Part shown: positions 38,601-46,717 of the stretch, piece after piece
Layout of the letters: each line of letters opens with the position of its first letter
Position numbering within the stretch: the first letter of the stretch is position 1
NCBI RefSeq assembly: GCF_011057975.1
Contig: NZ_CP049109.1
Location: 3,503,001-3,567,000, forward strand
Direction: 5' to 3'
Source: Sphingosinithalassobacter tenebrarum
GTDB taxonomy: Bacteria; Pseudomonadota; Alphaproteobacteria; Sphingomonadales; Sphingomonadaceae
DNA: 64,000 nt
Made by a program: the position numbers and the translations under genes
Notes under the pieces: generated by a model
The model's database searches: none
Told to the model about the DNA's origin: nothing
Seen by the model: the letters and a program-made list of their open reading frames with translations, nothing else

Positions 38601-38743
38601 GTGATCGTACCCGTCGTATAGTCCTGAGCCGCAGCCGGAGCCGCGACCGCGACTGCACCTGCGCCAGCGCCGATGAGCGCCAGCGCGCGAAGCGCCGTCC
38701 CCGCGCGCAGCGACTTGCGTTTGGTATGAAGAGTGTTCTTCAC
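35618..38743 (-). CDS. TonB-dependent receptor with carboxypeptidase-regulatory-like N-terminal domain (Oar-like)
   Basis: A 1041-residue outer-membrane receptor. After an Ala-rich signal peptide (cleavage near 40) comes a beta-sandwich domain (about 43-125) with TGTITGTVTDEVGSPISGAT and GTFRFNSLPTGSYDVVV. The plug domain (about 130-250) and a barrel ending in a terminal phenylalanine (RLGLDVSF) follow. This architecture is that of Oar-like receptors. The start is GTG at 38743 after GAGGG. A hairpin occupies its leader and a strong terminator follows. The ligand is not predictable; the neighbouring sulfotransferase hints at a sulfated or peptide ligand, which is speculative. Confidence 0.93.
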   Translation of the reverse strand: MKNTLHTKRKSLRAGTALRALALIGAGAGAVAVAAPAAAQDYTTGTITGTVTDEVGSPISGATVTVTSTGQGFTRTATTGASGTFRFNSLPTGSYDVVVVAEGLPTYTATGVRILSSQTADIDVALITGSTDEIVVSGEAVADFSGTTTGLNVDVAELVKTTPIGRDLTSVVLLAPGTSQGDDGFGNLSSIGGSSVAENAYYLNGLNLTNFDNYLGSTRVPFEFYRSVEVKSGGYPAEFGRATGGIVNAVSKSGSNDFMAAIHLNWAPDFLRSPGKNLTSCDSAGTCINTTNRAFDESDSYSAILEAGGPIIKDRLFVYGLVEFRSTETLTASRTGGLAFDRRNNDPFYAVKVDAYPIDGQHLEFTLFDTRNTTTRRDLAYSELNGVGSTGPVQSLQEFNYGGVNFVGKYTGNFTDWLTVSGAYGRSRDRFDSIGLDSGAQTPYFVNSSGVAVGGTPNGGLLLSQASSSRAFPYQTEREFYRADVDIFVELFGQHHFRGGFDVEENSLSHSTVRTGGDYLFNAGFLSSAAYNANTGSAGAALLLRPSDAIGDIVEVNYFNSGGTFDATNRAFYIQDEWNITDRLTVNLGVRQDDFAVRSPDGSEFISLQDNWAPRLGFTYDLWPDSSGSLYGAYGVYYLPLASNTAFRTAGSEYYIRERYYYSGFDSDGLPILTGEVQNQGAYQDACPFGLTPLSSGNYCNVTGDGSVATVNTFVSGNLEATQETEWIVGYEHNFGGFTAGISYTHRTLDQTAEDVAIDAAVIDYCDDNGIAGCDSIWTGYHQYVLLNPGEDLTIDLLADGTPLANQTVTLTAEQLGYPKAERTYDAVELTFDRKWDGNWNLGGSYTWSKSKGNTEGFVTSDFEQTDAGLTQDFDQPGFTEYAYGYLPNHRMHRFKLWGAVALSDAFTIGTNMSLSSPRKLSCIGYHPTDAFANGYGAASHYCGGQPSPRGTAQESDWIEEVNLSFRYNVEVPTGQVVTLRADVFNLFNSQGIQQRGEFGDLDVTTGPNGLPATYIPNPNYGNPSAYQSPRYVRLGLDVSF

Positions 38744-39013
38744 GATGTTTTCCCTCGTCTATTCCGGTCGACCCGCAAAGGAGCGCCCCTGACCGGAGTT
38801 TGCCCGCCCCTCAGAAAAGCGTGCGAAACGCGCACTGAGGGGCATGGGGTGAAGGGATGAAGCCCCGCTTTCGCGCTGTAAAGGTGACATTCAGGTTCAG
38901 TTGCCGCCTTTTGGGTTAGGTGTAGCCAAAATGCCACAACTTCGTCTCGCGGCTGTTATGAATGCCGGCTAGGCACGCCGGTTTTTTGTGCAGCTGCGAA
39001 AAAAGCTGCCGGT
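38744..39013 (-). other. Intergenic leader of the TonB receptor with hairpin
   Basis: No gene lies here. An imperfect hairpin, CCCCTCAG (38807-38814) with CTGAGGGG (38835-38842) and inner GTGCG/CGCAC pairing, sits about 65-100 bp upstream of the receptor start. No clear sigma-70 promoter was found. A CCGGTTTTTTG sequence near 38978-38988 follows the M23 gene side without a good stem. Confidence 0.4.
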
Positions 39014-39937
39014 TTATTGCGCAGCCGGCATGGGCCCGGCGATCAGCAGCGGATCGATCCGCGCGTCATTCCATTTCAGGCTCCAGTGAAGGTGCGGGCC
39101 GGTTGCAGAGCCGCTCTGGCCGATCGCCCCCACCCGCTGACCGCGCCGGATATGCTCGCCCACTTTCACATCGATTCGCGACAAATGCAGGAAGGCGCTG
39201 TTCAGCCCCATGCCGTGATCAAGCATCAGCAAATGCCCTTCCAGCGAAAAGGGCTGCTCCGCGGCGAGAATCACCACGCCGTCCGCCGGGGCGAGGACAG
39301 GCGTTCCGCTCGGGCGGGCGATGTCGATGCCGGAGTGATAGGACGCCGGTTCGCCGCCATAGACGCGCTGCGCGCCGAAAAGCCCCGAAATCCGGCCCGT
39401 CACCGGCCAGAGGAAATCCTGGCGCCAGCCCTCCGCGCCGGTCTGCATCGCGCGCGCGGCGACGATCTGTTCGATCTCGCCGGCGCGGCGGCGGCGCCAT
39501 GCGTCGGAAACCTGCGAGCGCGGGCGCAGCGAATCGATTCGCTCGATCCGCCAGGCGCGCGGGCTGACGGTCAGTTCCTTGCGTATTTCGCGTCCGTCGC
39601 GCAGCCGCGCGACCAGTGTCGCGCTGTCGCCCGCATCGCGATCGAAGGCGATCAGGAAGCGGCCGTCGGGCGCCACCGGAATCGATTCGCCATCGAAGGT
39701 GAGAAAGGTCGTGCCCTCGGGCGCGGTGCCGAGCAGCGCGCCGCCCTGGGTGATCGGGCCGGTCAGCGTGAAATGGGGTTGGATCTGCTGCGTTGCGGCA
39801 GGTGTCGGCGCCGCCTCGCTCGGTGTCGGTGTCGGCAGTGGCGAAGGCGCCACAGGCTCCGCGGCGGGCACCTTCATGCACGTCGTCAGCGCGACCAGCG
39901 CGAGCGCGGCGGCGATCAGCTTTCCCCCCGCCATCAT
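39014..39937 (-). CDS. Exported M23-family metallopeptidase (LytM-like)
   Basis: A 307-residue predicted peptidoglycan endopeptidase or LytM-type activator. A signal segment (about 1-25, LVALTTCMK, possibly lipidated) and a proline-rich linker (about 27-50) precede a beta-rich middle domain. The M23 domain (about 185-295) has zinc ligands in SYHSGIDIARP and GPHLHWSL, preceded by LWPVTGRISGLFGAQRVYGG. Both histidine motifs (HxxxD and HxH) are intact, so it is probably an active enzyme. Its start overlaps the DUF2093 stop (TGATG). Confidence 0.92.
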   Translation of the reverse strand: MMAGGKLIAAALALVALTTCMKVPAAEPVAPSPLPTPTPSEAAPTPAATQQIQPHFTLTGPITQGGALLGTAPEGTTFLTFDGESIPVAPDGRFLIAFDRDAGDSATLVARLRDGREIRKELTVSPRAWRIERIDSLRPRSQVSDAWRRRRAGEIEQIVAARAMQTGAEGWRQDFLWPVTGRISGLFGAQRVYGGEPASYHSGIDIARPSGTPVLAPADGVVILAAEQPFSLEGHLLMLDHGMGLNSAFLHLSRIDVKVGEHIRRGQRVGAIGQSGSATGPHLHWSLKWNDARIDPLLIAGPMPAAQ

Positions 39938-40134
39938 CAGTGCCCCATCGCCTTTCCGGCCATGTCGGCGGAGGCATAGGCCTCCTGCTTTTCGACGCTC
40001 CAGTAGCGCAGTTCGTCGAGCGCGATCCGCTCGCCCGAAACGGCGCAGACGACATGATCGCCGGGCGAGAGCACGCGGAATCCGTTGGCCATATAGTGGA
40101 GCCGCGCGGCGCGGCTGGAATTGGACATCAGCAT
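39937..40134 (-). CDS. DUF2093-family small protein
   Basis: A 65-residue protein of the DUF2093 family with the conserved LHYMANGFRVLSPGDHVVCAV and LDELRYWSVEKQEAY. The first ATG (40134) is 9 bases after AGGAGG and is preferred to the one two codons later. It is encoded between xseA and the M23 peptidase with short or overlapping junctions, so the three are probably one operon. Function unknown. Confidence 0.88.
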   Translation of the reverse strand: MLMSNSSRAARLHYMANGFRVLSPGDHVVCAVSGERIALDELRYWSVEKQEAYASADMAGKAMGH

Positions 40135-40171
40135 CGCTGGCGACCTCCTTTTTGGGTTCGGGCTGGACGCG

Positions 40172-41551
40172 TCAGAGCAGAGTCGGCTGCTCCGGCTTTT
40201 CCACAGGATAGGATTTGCCGCCCGATCGCTCAACCCGCGCGTCCACCGTTCCGTCGATGAAGCGCAAGGTGAGCGCCCCGGCGGCGCGCGCCGCCTCGGC
40301 ATTGGGCAGCACCTTGCCGCTGGCGCGCCCCTCGACCCAGGCATAGCCTTTTTCGAGCGGACGATTGGGGTGGACCAGATCGAGATGCCGCCCGACGCCG
40401 TCGAGCCGCTGGCGCGCGGCAGCGAGCCGCTGGGTGAGCATCGCCGGGCGGAGCGCGCCCGAAACGCGGTCGAGATCGCGCCGCCCGCGCGTCAGCCGGT
40501 TCTCCAGCCCGCGATCGAGCCGCGCGCCGATATCGTCGAGCTTCTGCCGCTGCGGCCCGAGCAGCGCATCGCGCTTGGGCAGCACGCGCACCAGCGCCGC
40601 GAGCCGCTCGCCCGCGCGTTCGTGATAGCGCCGCGCGCAGCGTTCGGCGCGCAGGCCCAATGTCGCGAGATTGTTGGCGAGATCGGCGAGCACCGGCACT
40701 GCCATTTCCGCCGCGGCGGTCGGCGTCGGCGCGCGCAGGTCGGCGGCATAGTCGGAAAGGCTGGTGTCGGTCTCATGCCCCACCGCCGAGATGATCGGCA
40801 GGCGGCACTGCGCGATCGCGCGCACCACCGGCTCCTCGTTGAACGCCCAGAGATCCTCGATCGAGCCGCCGCCGCGCGCGACGATCAGCAGGTCGGGTTT
40901 CGCCACCGGCCCGTCGGCGGGCATCGCATCGAACCCGCGAATCGCGGCGGCGACTTCGGCGGCGGCGCCCTCCCCCTGCACCTTCACCGGCCAGAGCAGG
41001 ACATGGCAGGGACAGCGATCCTCGAGCCGATGGAGAATGTCGCGGATTACCGCGCCGGTGGGCGAGGTGATCACGCCGATCGTGCGCGGCATATAGGGGA
41101 GCTTCTGCTTGCGCTCCTGCGCGAACAACCCCTCGGCCGCGAGCTGCGCCTTCAGCTTCTCGAACAGCGCCATCAGCGCGCCTTCGCCCGCCAGCTCCAT
41201 TCGCTCGATGACGATCTGATACTTCGAGCGGCCGGGATAGGTGGTGAGCTTTCCGGTCGCGATCACCTCGACGCCGTCCTGCGGGGTAAAGGGGATGGCA
41301 TTGGCCGCGCCGCGCCAGATGACGCCGTCGATCACGGCATCGGCATCCTTGAGCGCGAGATAGCAATGGCCCGAAGCCGCTCTTTTCCATCCCGAAATCT
41401 CGCCGCGCACACGGACGTGGCCGAACTCGCCTTCCACCAACCGCTTGAGTCGCGACGAAATTTCACCGACCGACCACGGTGCGGCGTTGTCCCCGGGCGC
41501 CTGCTGGGCTACCAGCCGTTGCGAATCTGAATCGAATGGGGAATCGGGCAT
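40172..41551 (-). CDS. xseA: Exodeoxyribonuclease VII large subunit
   Basis: XseA forms the catalytic subunit of exonuclease VII, which degrades single-stranded DNA. The 459-residue protein has an N-terminal OB fold (GHVRVRGEISGWKRAASGH). The catalytic part has IGVITSPTGAVIRDILHRL, LLIVARGGGSIEDLWAFNEE and SAVGHETDTSLSDYAADLRA, and a long coiled-coil (about 290-400) follows. The start MPDSPFDSD at 41551 shares the palindrome CATG with the divergent purD start. A much longer frame upstream is rejected for lack of homology. Confidence 0.96.
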   Translation of the reverse strand: MPDSPFDSDSQRLVAQQAPGDNAAPWSVGEISSRLKRLVEGEFGHVRVRGEISGWKRAASGHCYLALKDADAVIDGVIWRGAANAIPFTPQDGVEVIATGKLTTYPGRSKYQIVIERMELAGEGALMALFEKLKAQLAAEGLFAQERKQKLPYMPRTIGVITSPTGAVIRDILHRLEDRCPCHVLLWPVKVQGEGAAAEVAAAIRGFDAMPADGPVAKPDLLIVARGGGSIEDLWAFNEEPVVRAIAQCRLPIISAVGHETDTSLSDYAADLRAPTPTAAAEMAVPVLADLANNLATLGLRAERCARRYHERAGERLAALVRVLPKRDALLGPQRQKLDDIGARLDRGLENRLTRGRRDLDRVSGALRPAMLTQRLAAARQRLDGVGRHLDLVHPNRPLEKGYAWVEGRASGKVLPNAEAARAAGALTLRFIDGTVDARVERSGGKSYPVEKPEQPTLL

Positions 41552-42815
41552 GAACGTCCTGCTGATCGGGTCGGGAGGCCGCGAACATGCGCTCGCATGG
41601 AAGCTGGCGCAATCGCCGCTGCTCGACAAATTATACGCAACGCCGGGCAATCCGGGAATCGCGCAGCATGCGGAGCTGGCCGATATCGCCGCGGAGGACC
41701 AGCGCTCGATCATCGATTTCTGCCTGCGCCATTCGGTTAATTTCGTCGTGATCGGTCCCGAAGCGCCGCTCGTCGCAGGGCTCGCGGACAATCTGCGGAC
41801 GATGAAGATCGGCGTGTTCGGTCCCGGCCGCGATGCGGCCCAGCTCGAAGGATCAAAGGGCTTCACCAAGGATCTGTGCCGCCGCGAGAAGATCCCGACT
41901 GCCGCCTACAGCTATGTCACCTCGAAGGACGGCGCGCGCGCCGCGCTCGACGAGTTCGGGGTCCCGGTGGTGGTGAAGGCGGACGGGCTGGCCGCGGGCA
42001 AGGGCGTGACCGTCGCCAAGACGCGGGAGGAGGCCGAGGCAGCCATCGCCGCGATCTTTTCGAGCAACGGCGCGACCGCGGTGATCGAGGAGTTTCTGAC
42101 CGGCGAGGAAGTGAGCCTGTTCGTCCTCACCGACGGCAAGACGATCCTGCCGATCGGTTCGGCGCAGGATCACAAATGCGTCGGCGAAGGCGATACCGGC
42201 CCCAATACCGGCGGCATGGGCGCCTACAGTCCCGCGCCGGTGCTAACGCCCGCGATCGAGAAACAGGCGCTGGATACGATCGTACAGCCGACCGTGGATG
42301 CGCTTGCGCGCGCGGGCACGCCTTATTCCGGCGTGCTCTATGCCGGGCTGATGCTGACCGCCGAGGGGCCCAAGCTGATCGAATATAACGTCCGCTTCGG
42401 CGATCCCGAATGCCAGGTGCTGATGCCGCGCCTCAAGAACGACTTGCTCGCGCTGATGGTCGCGATCGACGAAGGCAGGCTCGCCGATGCGCCCGCCCCT
42501 GAATTTGTCAGCGAAGCCGCACTGGGCGTGGTACTTGCGGCGAAGGGCTATCCCGGCACGCCCGAAAAGGGCGGCGCGATCTCGGGGCTCGACGCCGCGC
42601 AGGATGCCGGTGCTCTGGTTTTCCATGCGGGAACGATCGAAGAGGATGGCGCGCTCAAGGCCAATGGCGGGCGCGTGCTCAATATCGTCGGCATGGGCAA
42701 CGATATCCGCGCGGCGCAGCAGGTCGCCTATCGCGGGGTCGACGCAGTCGATTTCCCGACCGGCTTCTGCCGCCGCGACATCGGTTGGCGCGAACTGGAA
42801 CGCGAGAGCGCTTAG
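41550..42815 (+). CDS. purD: Phosphoribosylamine-glycine ligase
   Basis: PurD makes glycinamide ribonucleotide in purine synthesis. The 421-residue ATP-grasp protein starts MNVLLIGSGGREHALAWKLA. It continues with VVIGPEAPLVAGLADNL, the ATP site VVVKADGLAAGKGVTVAKT and EEFLTGEEVSLFVLTDG. Further motifs are GGMGAYSPAP and YNVRFGDPECQVLMPRL. Its ATG (41550-41552) overlaps the divergent xseA ATG by two bases, so each gene's leader is the other's coding sequence. A family A repeat follows. Confidence 0.97.
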   Translation: MNVLLIGSGGREHALAWKLAQSPLLDKLYATPGNPGIAQHAELADIAAEDQRSIIDFCLRHSVNFVVIGPEAPLVAGLADNLRTMKIGVFGPGRDAAQLEGSKGFTKDLCRREKIPTAAYSYVTSKDGARAALDEFGVPVVVKADGLAAGKGVTVAKTREEAEAAIAAIFSSNGATAVIEEFLTGEEVSLFVLTDGKTILPIGSAQDHKCVGEGDTGPNTGGMGAYSPAPVLTPAIEKQALDTIVQPTVDALARAGTPYSGVLYAGLMLTAEGPKLIEYNVRFGDPECQVLMPRLKNDLLALMVAIDEGRLADAPAPEFVSEAALGVVLAAKGYPGTPEKGGAISGLDAAQDAGALVFHAGTIEEDGALKANGGRVLNIVGMGNDIRAAQQVAYRGVDAVDFPTGFCRRDIGWRELERESA

Positions 42816-42827
42816 AAGGCGCTGTTG

Positions 42828-42962
42828 CCGCCGCCCCTGCGAAGGCAGGGGCCTATCGCTCTGTCGTGCGTGCGCAACGGCCGACACAAGCGGGCAGCCC
42901 GATGTGTCCGGCAGATCGCGATACGATACAGACATGGATCCCTGCCTTCGCAGGGATGACGG
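42828..42962. repeat. Palindromic repeat element, family A, copy 2 (135 bp)
   Basis: The ends carry CCCTGCGAAGGCAGGG (left, 42835-42850) and the inverted match CCCTGCCTTCGCAGGG (right, 42940-42955), with imperfect outer bases. An inner CCGACAC/GTGTCCG pairing corresponds to the inner stem of copy 1. The tail TACAGACATGG also matches copy 1. It lies between converging purD and the DUF998 gene. Confidence 0.83.
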
Positions 42963-42978
42963 GCAATATTACTCGTGG

Positions 42979-43620
42979 TTACGCAATCCGCCCACCCCCA
43001 AGCCGGCCGCACTCGGCGTGGCGCCAGAGGTGATAGCCGACCAGCGCGAACCAGCCGAGCATGCACAGCGCCAGCACGCGCTCGTATAGGCCGTCCCACC
43101 CGGTCGGCATGACATAGAGGAACGGCGCAGCGAGGCCCCAAACCGCCGCGAAGCCGCGCAGCCACCATTTGCGGCGGCTCCCCGCCGTCAGCCCGCGCGA
43201 CGTCAGCCATACGGCCAGCGGAAAACTCGCGCCGAGCACGCCGACGAAATACAAATGCAGATCGGGCCCGCCGCCGGGCCGGTTATAGGCTTCATAGGCG
43301 GCGATCGCGATCACGTCGGCCGCAAGCAGCACCAGCAGCCCCTGCCCCACGACCCAGTCCCACCCGTCGACGCGCCAGAAGGAAAGCCCGGCGGCGACGG
43401 CGAGCACCGCGATGACAAAGGCGTACAACCCGGCATCCTCGATCCAGTCATAGGGACCTGCGGCGACGTTGCTGATCGTTTCACTGACCGGGCCGATCCG
43501 GCTTGCCAGCGTCACGCCGAGCAAATCGGCAGCCAGCACCAGCACGCAGCCGAGCAGCGCGACGATCCCGCCTACACGCGACAGCCGCTCGTTGCGCGTA
43601 ACATCACGGTCTCCGGCCAT
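42979..43620 (-). CDS. DUF998-family membrane protein
   Basis: A 213-residue inner-membrane protein with about six hydrophobic helices. The N-terminal segment (GGIVALLGCVLVLAADLLGV) followed by PVSETISNVAAGPYDWIEDA is the DUF998 pattern. PDLHLYFVGVLGASFP and YERVLALCMLGWFALVGYHL are later helices. No catalytic residues are evident; function unknown. Confidence 0.8.
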   Translation of the reverse strand: MAGDRDVTRNERLSRVGGIVALLGCVLVLAADLLGVTLASRIGPVSETISNVAAGPYDWIEDAGLYAFVIAVLAVAAGLSFWRVDGWDWVVGQGLLVLLAADVIAIAAYEAYNRPGGGPDLHLYFVGVLGASFPLAVWLTSRGLTAGSRRKWWLRGFAAVWGLAAPFLYVMPTGWDGLYERVLALCMLGWFALVGYHLWRHAECGRLGGGRIA

Positions 43621-43763
43621 TTCCGCTCCCCTTGCGCACATGCGATCCGATATCGATCGAACGCGGAAAACGGTTCCCTGCCGCCATTCCCCCGCCCCGC
43701 CTTGTCGTGCCGCCCCGGCGCTGCCATGATCGACGCATCCCCCAATTTCCTTGAGGTATTCGC

Positions 43764-45416
43764 ATGCGCCCCATGATCGCCGCCCTGTTGCTGCCGCTTG
43801 CGGCCTGCACCGCCGGGGACAAGCCGGAAACGGCGTCGGCTCCCGACATCTCGCTCGAAACGATGAAGGACGTGACGCGCACGCTCGCCTCGGACGATTT
43901 CGAGGGCCGCGCGCCGGGCAGCGCTGGCGAGGAAAAGACGCTCGCCTATCTGGTCGAGCAGTTTCAGGCGGCGGGGCTGCAGCCGGGCAATGACGGCAGC
44001 TGGTTTCAGGACGTCCCGCTGGTCGAGATCAATGCGAAGAACGTCTCGCCGCTCACCTTCACCGGCGGCAGCGAGGATCTGTCGCTCGAATACGGGCCGG
44101 ACATGGTGGTGAGCACCTATCGCGTGACGCCGCGCATCGACATCGAGAACAGCGACGTTGTGTTCGTCGGATACGGCATCAATGCGCCTGAGCGCGGCTG
44201 GAACGATTATGAAGGCGTCGATGTGACCGGCAAGACCGTCATCATCCTGGTCAACGATCCCGACTGGGAAACGCAAGGGCTGGACGGCACCTTCAACGGC
44301 CGCGCAATGACCTATTACGGCCGCTGGACCTACAAATATGAAGAGGCCGCGCGGCAGGGCGCAGCGGCAGCGATCATCGTCCACCAGACCGAACCCGCCG
44401 CCTATGGCTGGAATGTCGTCCAGTCGAGCTGGTCGGGCCCGCAACAGGTGGCAGACGCCGAAAACGGCCATATGGACCAGAGCAAGGCGGACGGCTGGAT
44501 CCAGCTCGAATATGCCAAGAAGCTGTTCGCGGGCGCGGGGCTGAATTTCGACGAACTCGCGCAGGCGGCAAAGCAGCCTGGATTCGAGGCAGTACCGCTC
44601 GAGGGCGTGCAGGCATCGGTGTCGTTCGACAATGAAATCCGCAAGCACAGCTCGAAGAATGTCATCGGCATATTGCCGGGCAGCGAGCGGCCCGACGAAT
44701 ATGTCCTCTACACCGCGCATTGGGATCATCTCGGCCATTGCGAAGCGGCGCCCGACGGCGACGATATCTGCAACGGCGCGGTCGACAACGCCACCGGCGT
44801 CGCCTCGCTCGTCGCGCTGGCACAGGCCAACAAGGAAGCGGGGCCGGCGGCGCGCAGCCAGGTGTTCCTGGCAGTGACTGCCGAGGAATCGGGGCTGCTC
44901 GGATCGGCCTATTATGGCGACAATCCGGTCTTCCCGCTGTCCCAGACCGTCGGCGGCGTGAATATCGACGCGCTGGTGCCGATGGGCCCGTCGCGCAACG
45001 TGACGGTGGTCGGCAAGGGCAAGTCGGAGCTCGACTCCTATCTTGAGGAAGCGCTTGCCGCGCAGGGCCGCGTCGCTTCGGCAGAGCCGACGCCCGAGAA
45101 AGGCTATTACTACCGTTCGGATCATTTCAGCTTCGCGAAGCATGGCGTGCCGATGATCTATTTCGAGGGCGGCGAGGATCTGGTCGAGGGCGGCGAGGAA
45201 GCCGGCGCCGCCGCTGCGCAGGATTATACCGACAATCGCTATCACGGGCCCAAGGATGAATATTCGGAGGACTGGGACTGGTCGGGCATCATGGAGAATG
45301 AAGCGCTCTATTACCGCGTCGGCCGCGCTCTGGCGGAAACCGATGCCTGGCCCAACTGGGTCGAAGGCGACGAATTCCGCGCGATTCGGGACGAGAGCCG
45401 GGCGGAGGCGGAGTAA
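43764..45416 (+). CDS. M28-family aminopeptidase lipoprotein
   Basis: A 550-residue predicted lipoprotein peptidase with signal MRPMIAALLLPLAAC (Cys15 lipidated). It has the same plan as the peptidase at 29012: a split catalytic domain with a PA insert (about 120-270), then VLYTAHWDHLGHCEAAPDGD, GAVDNATGVASLVALA, VTAEESGLLGSAYYGD and YRSDHFSFAKHGVP. The zinc ligands are intact. The two paralogues diverge strongly in the PA region. It probably anchors in the outer membrane facing the periplasm. Confidence 0.92.
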   Translation: MRPMIAALLLPLAACTAGDKPETASAPDISLETMKDVTRTLASDDFEGRAPGSAGEEKTLAYLVEQFQAAGLQPGNDGSWFQDVPLVEINAKNVSPLTFTGGSEDLSLEYGPDMVVSTYRVTPRIDIENSDVVFVGYGINAPERGWNDYEGVDVTGKTVIILVNDPDWETQGLDGTFNGRAMTYYGRWTYKYEEAARQGAAAAIIVHQTEPAAYGWNVVQSSWSGPQQVADAENGHMDQSKADGWIQLEYAKKLFAGAGLNFDELAQAAKQPGFEAVPLEGVQASVSFDNEIRKHSSKNVIGILPGSERPDEYVLYTAHWDHLGHCEAAPDGDDICNGAVDNATGVASLVALAQANKEAGPAARSQVFLAVTAEESGLLGSAYYGDNPVFPLSQTVGGVNIDALVPMGPSRNVTVVGKGKSELDSYLEEALAAQGRVASAEPTPEKGYYYRSDHFSFAKHGVPMIYFEGGEDLVEGGEEAGAAAAQDYTDNRYHGPKDEYSEDWDWSGIMENEALYYRVGRALAETDAWPNWVEGDEFRAIRDESRAEAE

Positions 45417-45432
45417 CCCTTTAAAAAAAACG

Positions 45433-45566
45433 CCGTCGCCCCTGCGCAGGCAGGGCCTATCGGTGTGCAGTGCATATGACCGGCTGACACAGCAGCTGCG
45501 GCGCCTGTGTTAGAGCGTCAGGCGCAACGGTACAGAGATGACCCCCTGCCTACGCAGGGGCGACGG
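45433..45566. repeat. Palindromic repeat element, family A, copy 3 (134 bp)
   Basis: Left end CCGTCGCCCCTGCGCAGGCA and right end TGCCTACGCAGGGGCGACGG are near-perfect inverted repeats. The inner stem CTGACACAG/CTGTGTTAG keeps pairing relative to copy 1 through changed bases. A run of eight A precedes it. Unlike the other copies it lies between co-directional genes, upstream of agmatine deiminase. Confidence 0.85.
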
Positions 45567-45620
45567 GCGGCGGCGAAAATGGCCGTTTCCCTGCGGCCAT
45601 ATCGACACTAGATAGCGGGC

Positions 45621-46604
45621 ATGACCACGCCTCCCCCCCCCGAATGGGCGCGCCATGACGCCGTTTGGATCGGCTTTCCCAGCCATCCCGAACTCTGGCT
45701 CGAAGACCTCGATCCCGCGCGCGCCGAAGTGACGGCGTTCGCCCGGGCGGTGCATGCCGGAGGCAAGGGCGAGCGCGTCATTCTGGTCGCCGCCGACGAA
45801 GATGCGGCGCAGGCCGCGCGCGATCATGCGGGCGACGCCGCCGAAGTCGTCGTCGCGCCGTTCGGAGACATCTGGCTTCGCGACACCGGCTGCATCCTCG
45901 ATGGCGACGGTGTCGCGCATGATTTCCAGTTCAACGGCTGGGGCGGCAAATATGACCTGCCGGGCGACGATGATGTCGGCGCGCGGCTGGCCACGGCGCG
46001 CGGGCTGGTGCCGGTCGAACATGACTGGATTCTCGAAGGCGGCGCGATCGACGGCGACGGCACGGGACTGGTCGTCACCACCGAGCAATGCCTGCTCAAT
46101 CGCAATCGCAACACGGGCATGTCGCAGCAGGATGTCGAATCGCGACTGCGCAGCGACCTGGGGTTCGATCGCGTGCTGTGGCTGGGCAACGGGCTTGCCA
46201 ACGATCACACCGACGGCCATGTCGACAATCTGGCGCGGTTCGTCGGGCCGAACCGGCTGCTGATCCCCGAACCGACCGAAAACGATCCCAACTGGCGCGT
46301 CTATCAGGACGCGGCATCGCGCGCGCAGGCGTTCGGTGTCGACGTCGTCCACATGCCCTCGCCCGGCCGGGTGCTTAATGAGGATGAGGAGATCATCCCG
46401 GCGAGCTACATGAACTTCTATATCGGCAATGCCGCGGTGGTGGTGCCGCTCTACGGCCAGCCGCACGATGTCGCGGCAGTAACGACGCTCGAAGCGCTCT
46501 TCCCCGACCGGCAGATCATGGGCATGGAAGCCGGGCATATCCTGACCGGCGGCGGCAGCTTTCACTGCATCAGCCAGCAGATTCCCAGCGCAATTTCCAT
46601 CTAG
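45621..46604 (+). CDS. aguA: Agmatine deiminase
   Basis: Agmatine deiminase converts agmatine to N-carbamoylputrescine. The 327-residue protein of the guanidino-modifying family shows the N-terminal EWARHDAVWIGFPSHPELW and DIWLRDTGCI. Active-site segments are FNGWGGKYDLP, GGAIDGDG and NDHTDGHVDN. The nucleophile Cys316 is in GGGSFHCISQQ. The partner enzyme for the next step is encoded at 47473-48321, after two small genes. Confidence 0.96.
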   Translation: MTTPPPPEWARHDAVWIGFPSHPELWLEDLDPARAEVTAFARAVHAGGKGERVILVAADEDAAQAARDHAGDAAEVVVAPFGDIWLRDTGCILDGDGVAHDFQFNGWGGKYDLPGDDDVGARLATARGLVPVEHDWILEGGAIDGDGTGLVVTTEQCLLNRNRNTGMSQQDVESRLRSDLGFDRVLWLGNGLANDHTDGHVDNLARFVGPNRLLIPEPTENDPNWRVYQDAASRAQAFGVDVVHMPSPGRVLNEDEEIIPASYMNFYIGNAAVVVPLYGQPHDVAAVTTLEALFPDRQIMGMEAGHILTGGGSFHCISQQIPSAISI

Positions 46605-46612
46605 CTCTGAAT

Positions 46613-46700
46613 CGTCACCCCCGCGAAAGCGGGGGTCCAGCTGCCTTGCTCGGCGGCAACAAGAAAGAAGAAGCTGGATCCCGCCTTCGCGGGGATGACG
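46613..46700. repeat. Palindromic repeat, family C
   Basis: An 88-bp inverted repeat: left arm CGTCACCCCCGCGAAAGCGG onward to CCAGCT, right arm AGCTGGATCCCGCCTTCGCG onward to GATGACG. It occupies the gap between converging aguA and the iron-permease-like gene. Only one copy is in this window. Similar sequences are common in alphaproteobacterial intergenic regions. Confidence 0.75.
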
Positions 46701-46717
46701 AGAGAGATGACGAAATT

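Noticed and set aside
35921..38860. A 979-codon open frame on the plus strand opposite the TonB receptor
   Set aside because: It is antisense to a well-supported receptor gene in GC-rich DNA, where long spurious frames are common. Its product is low-complexity and arginine-rich with no recognisable domain.
38744..39013. Sigma-54 promoter upstream of the Oar-like receptor
   Set aside because: A TGGCAT...TTGGC stretch exists but lacks the correct -24/-12 spacing and bases.
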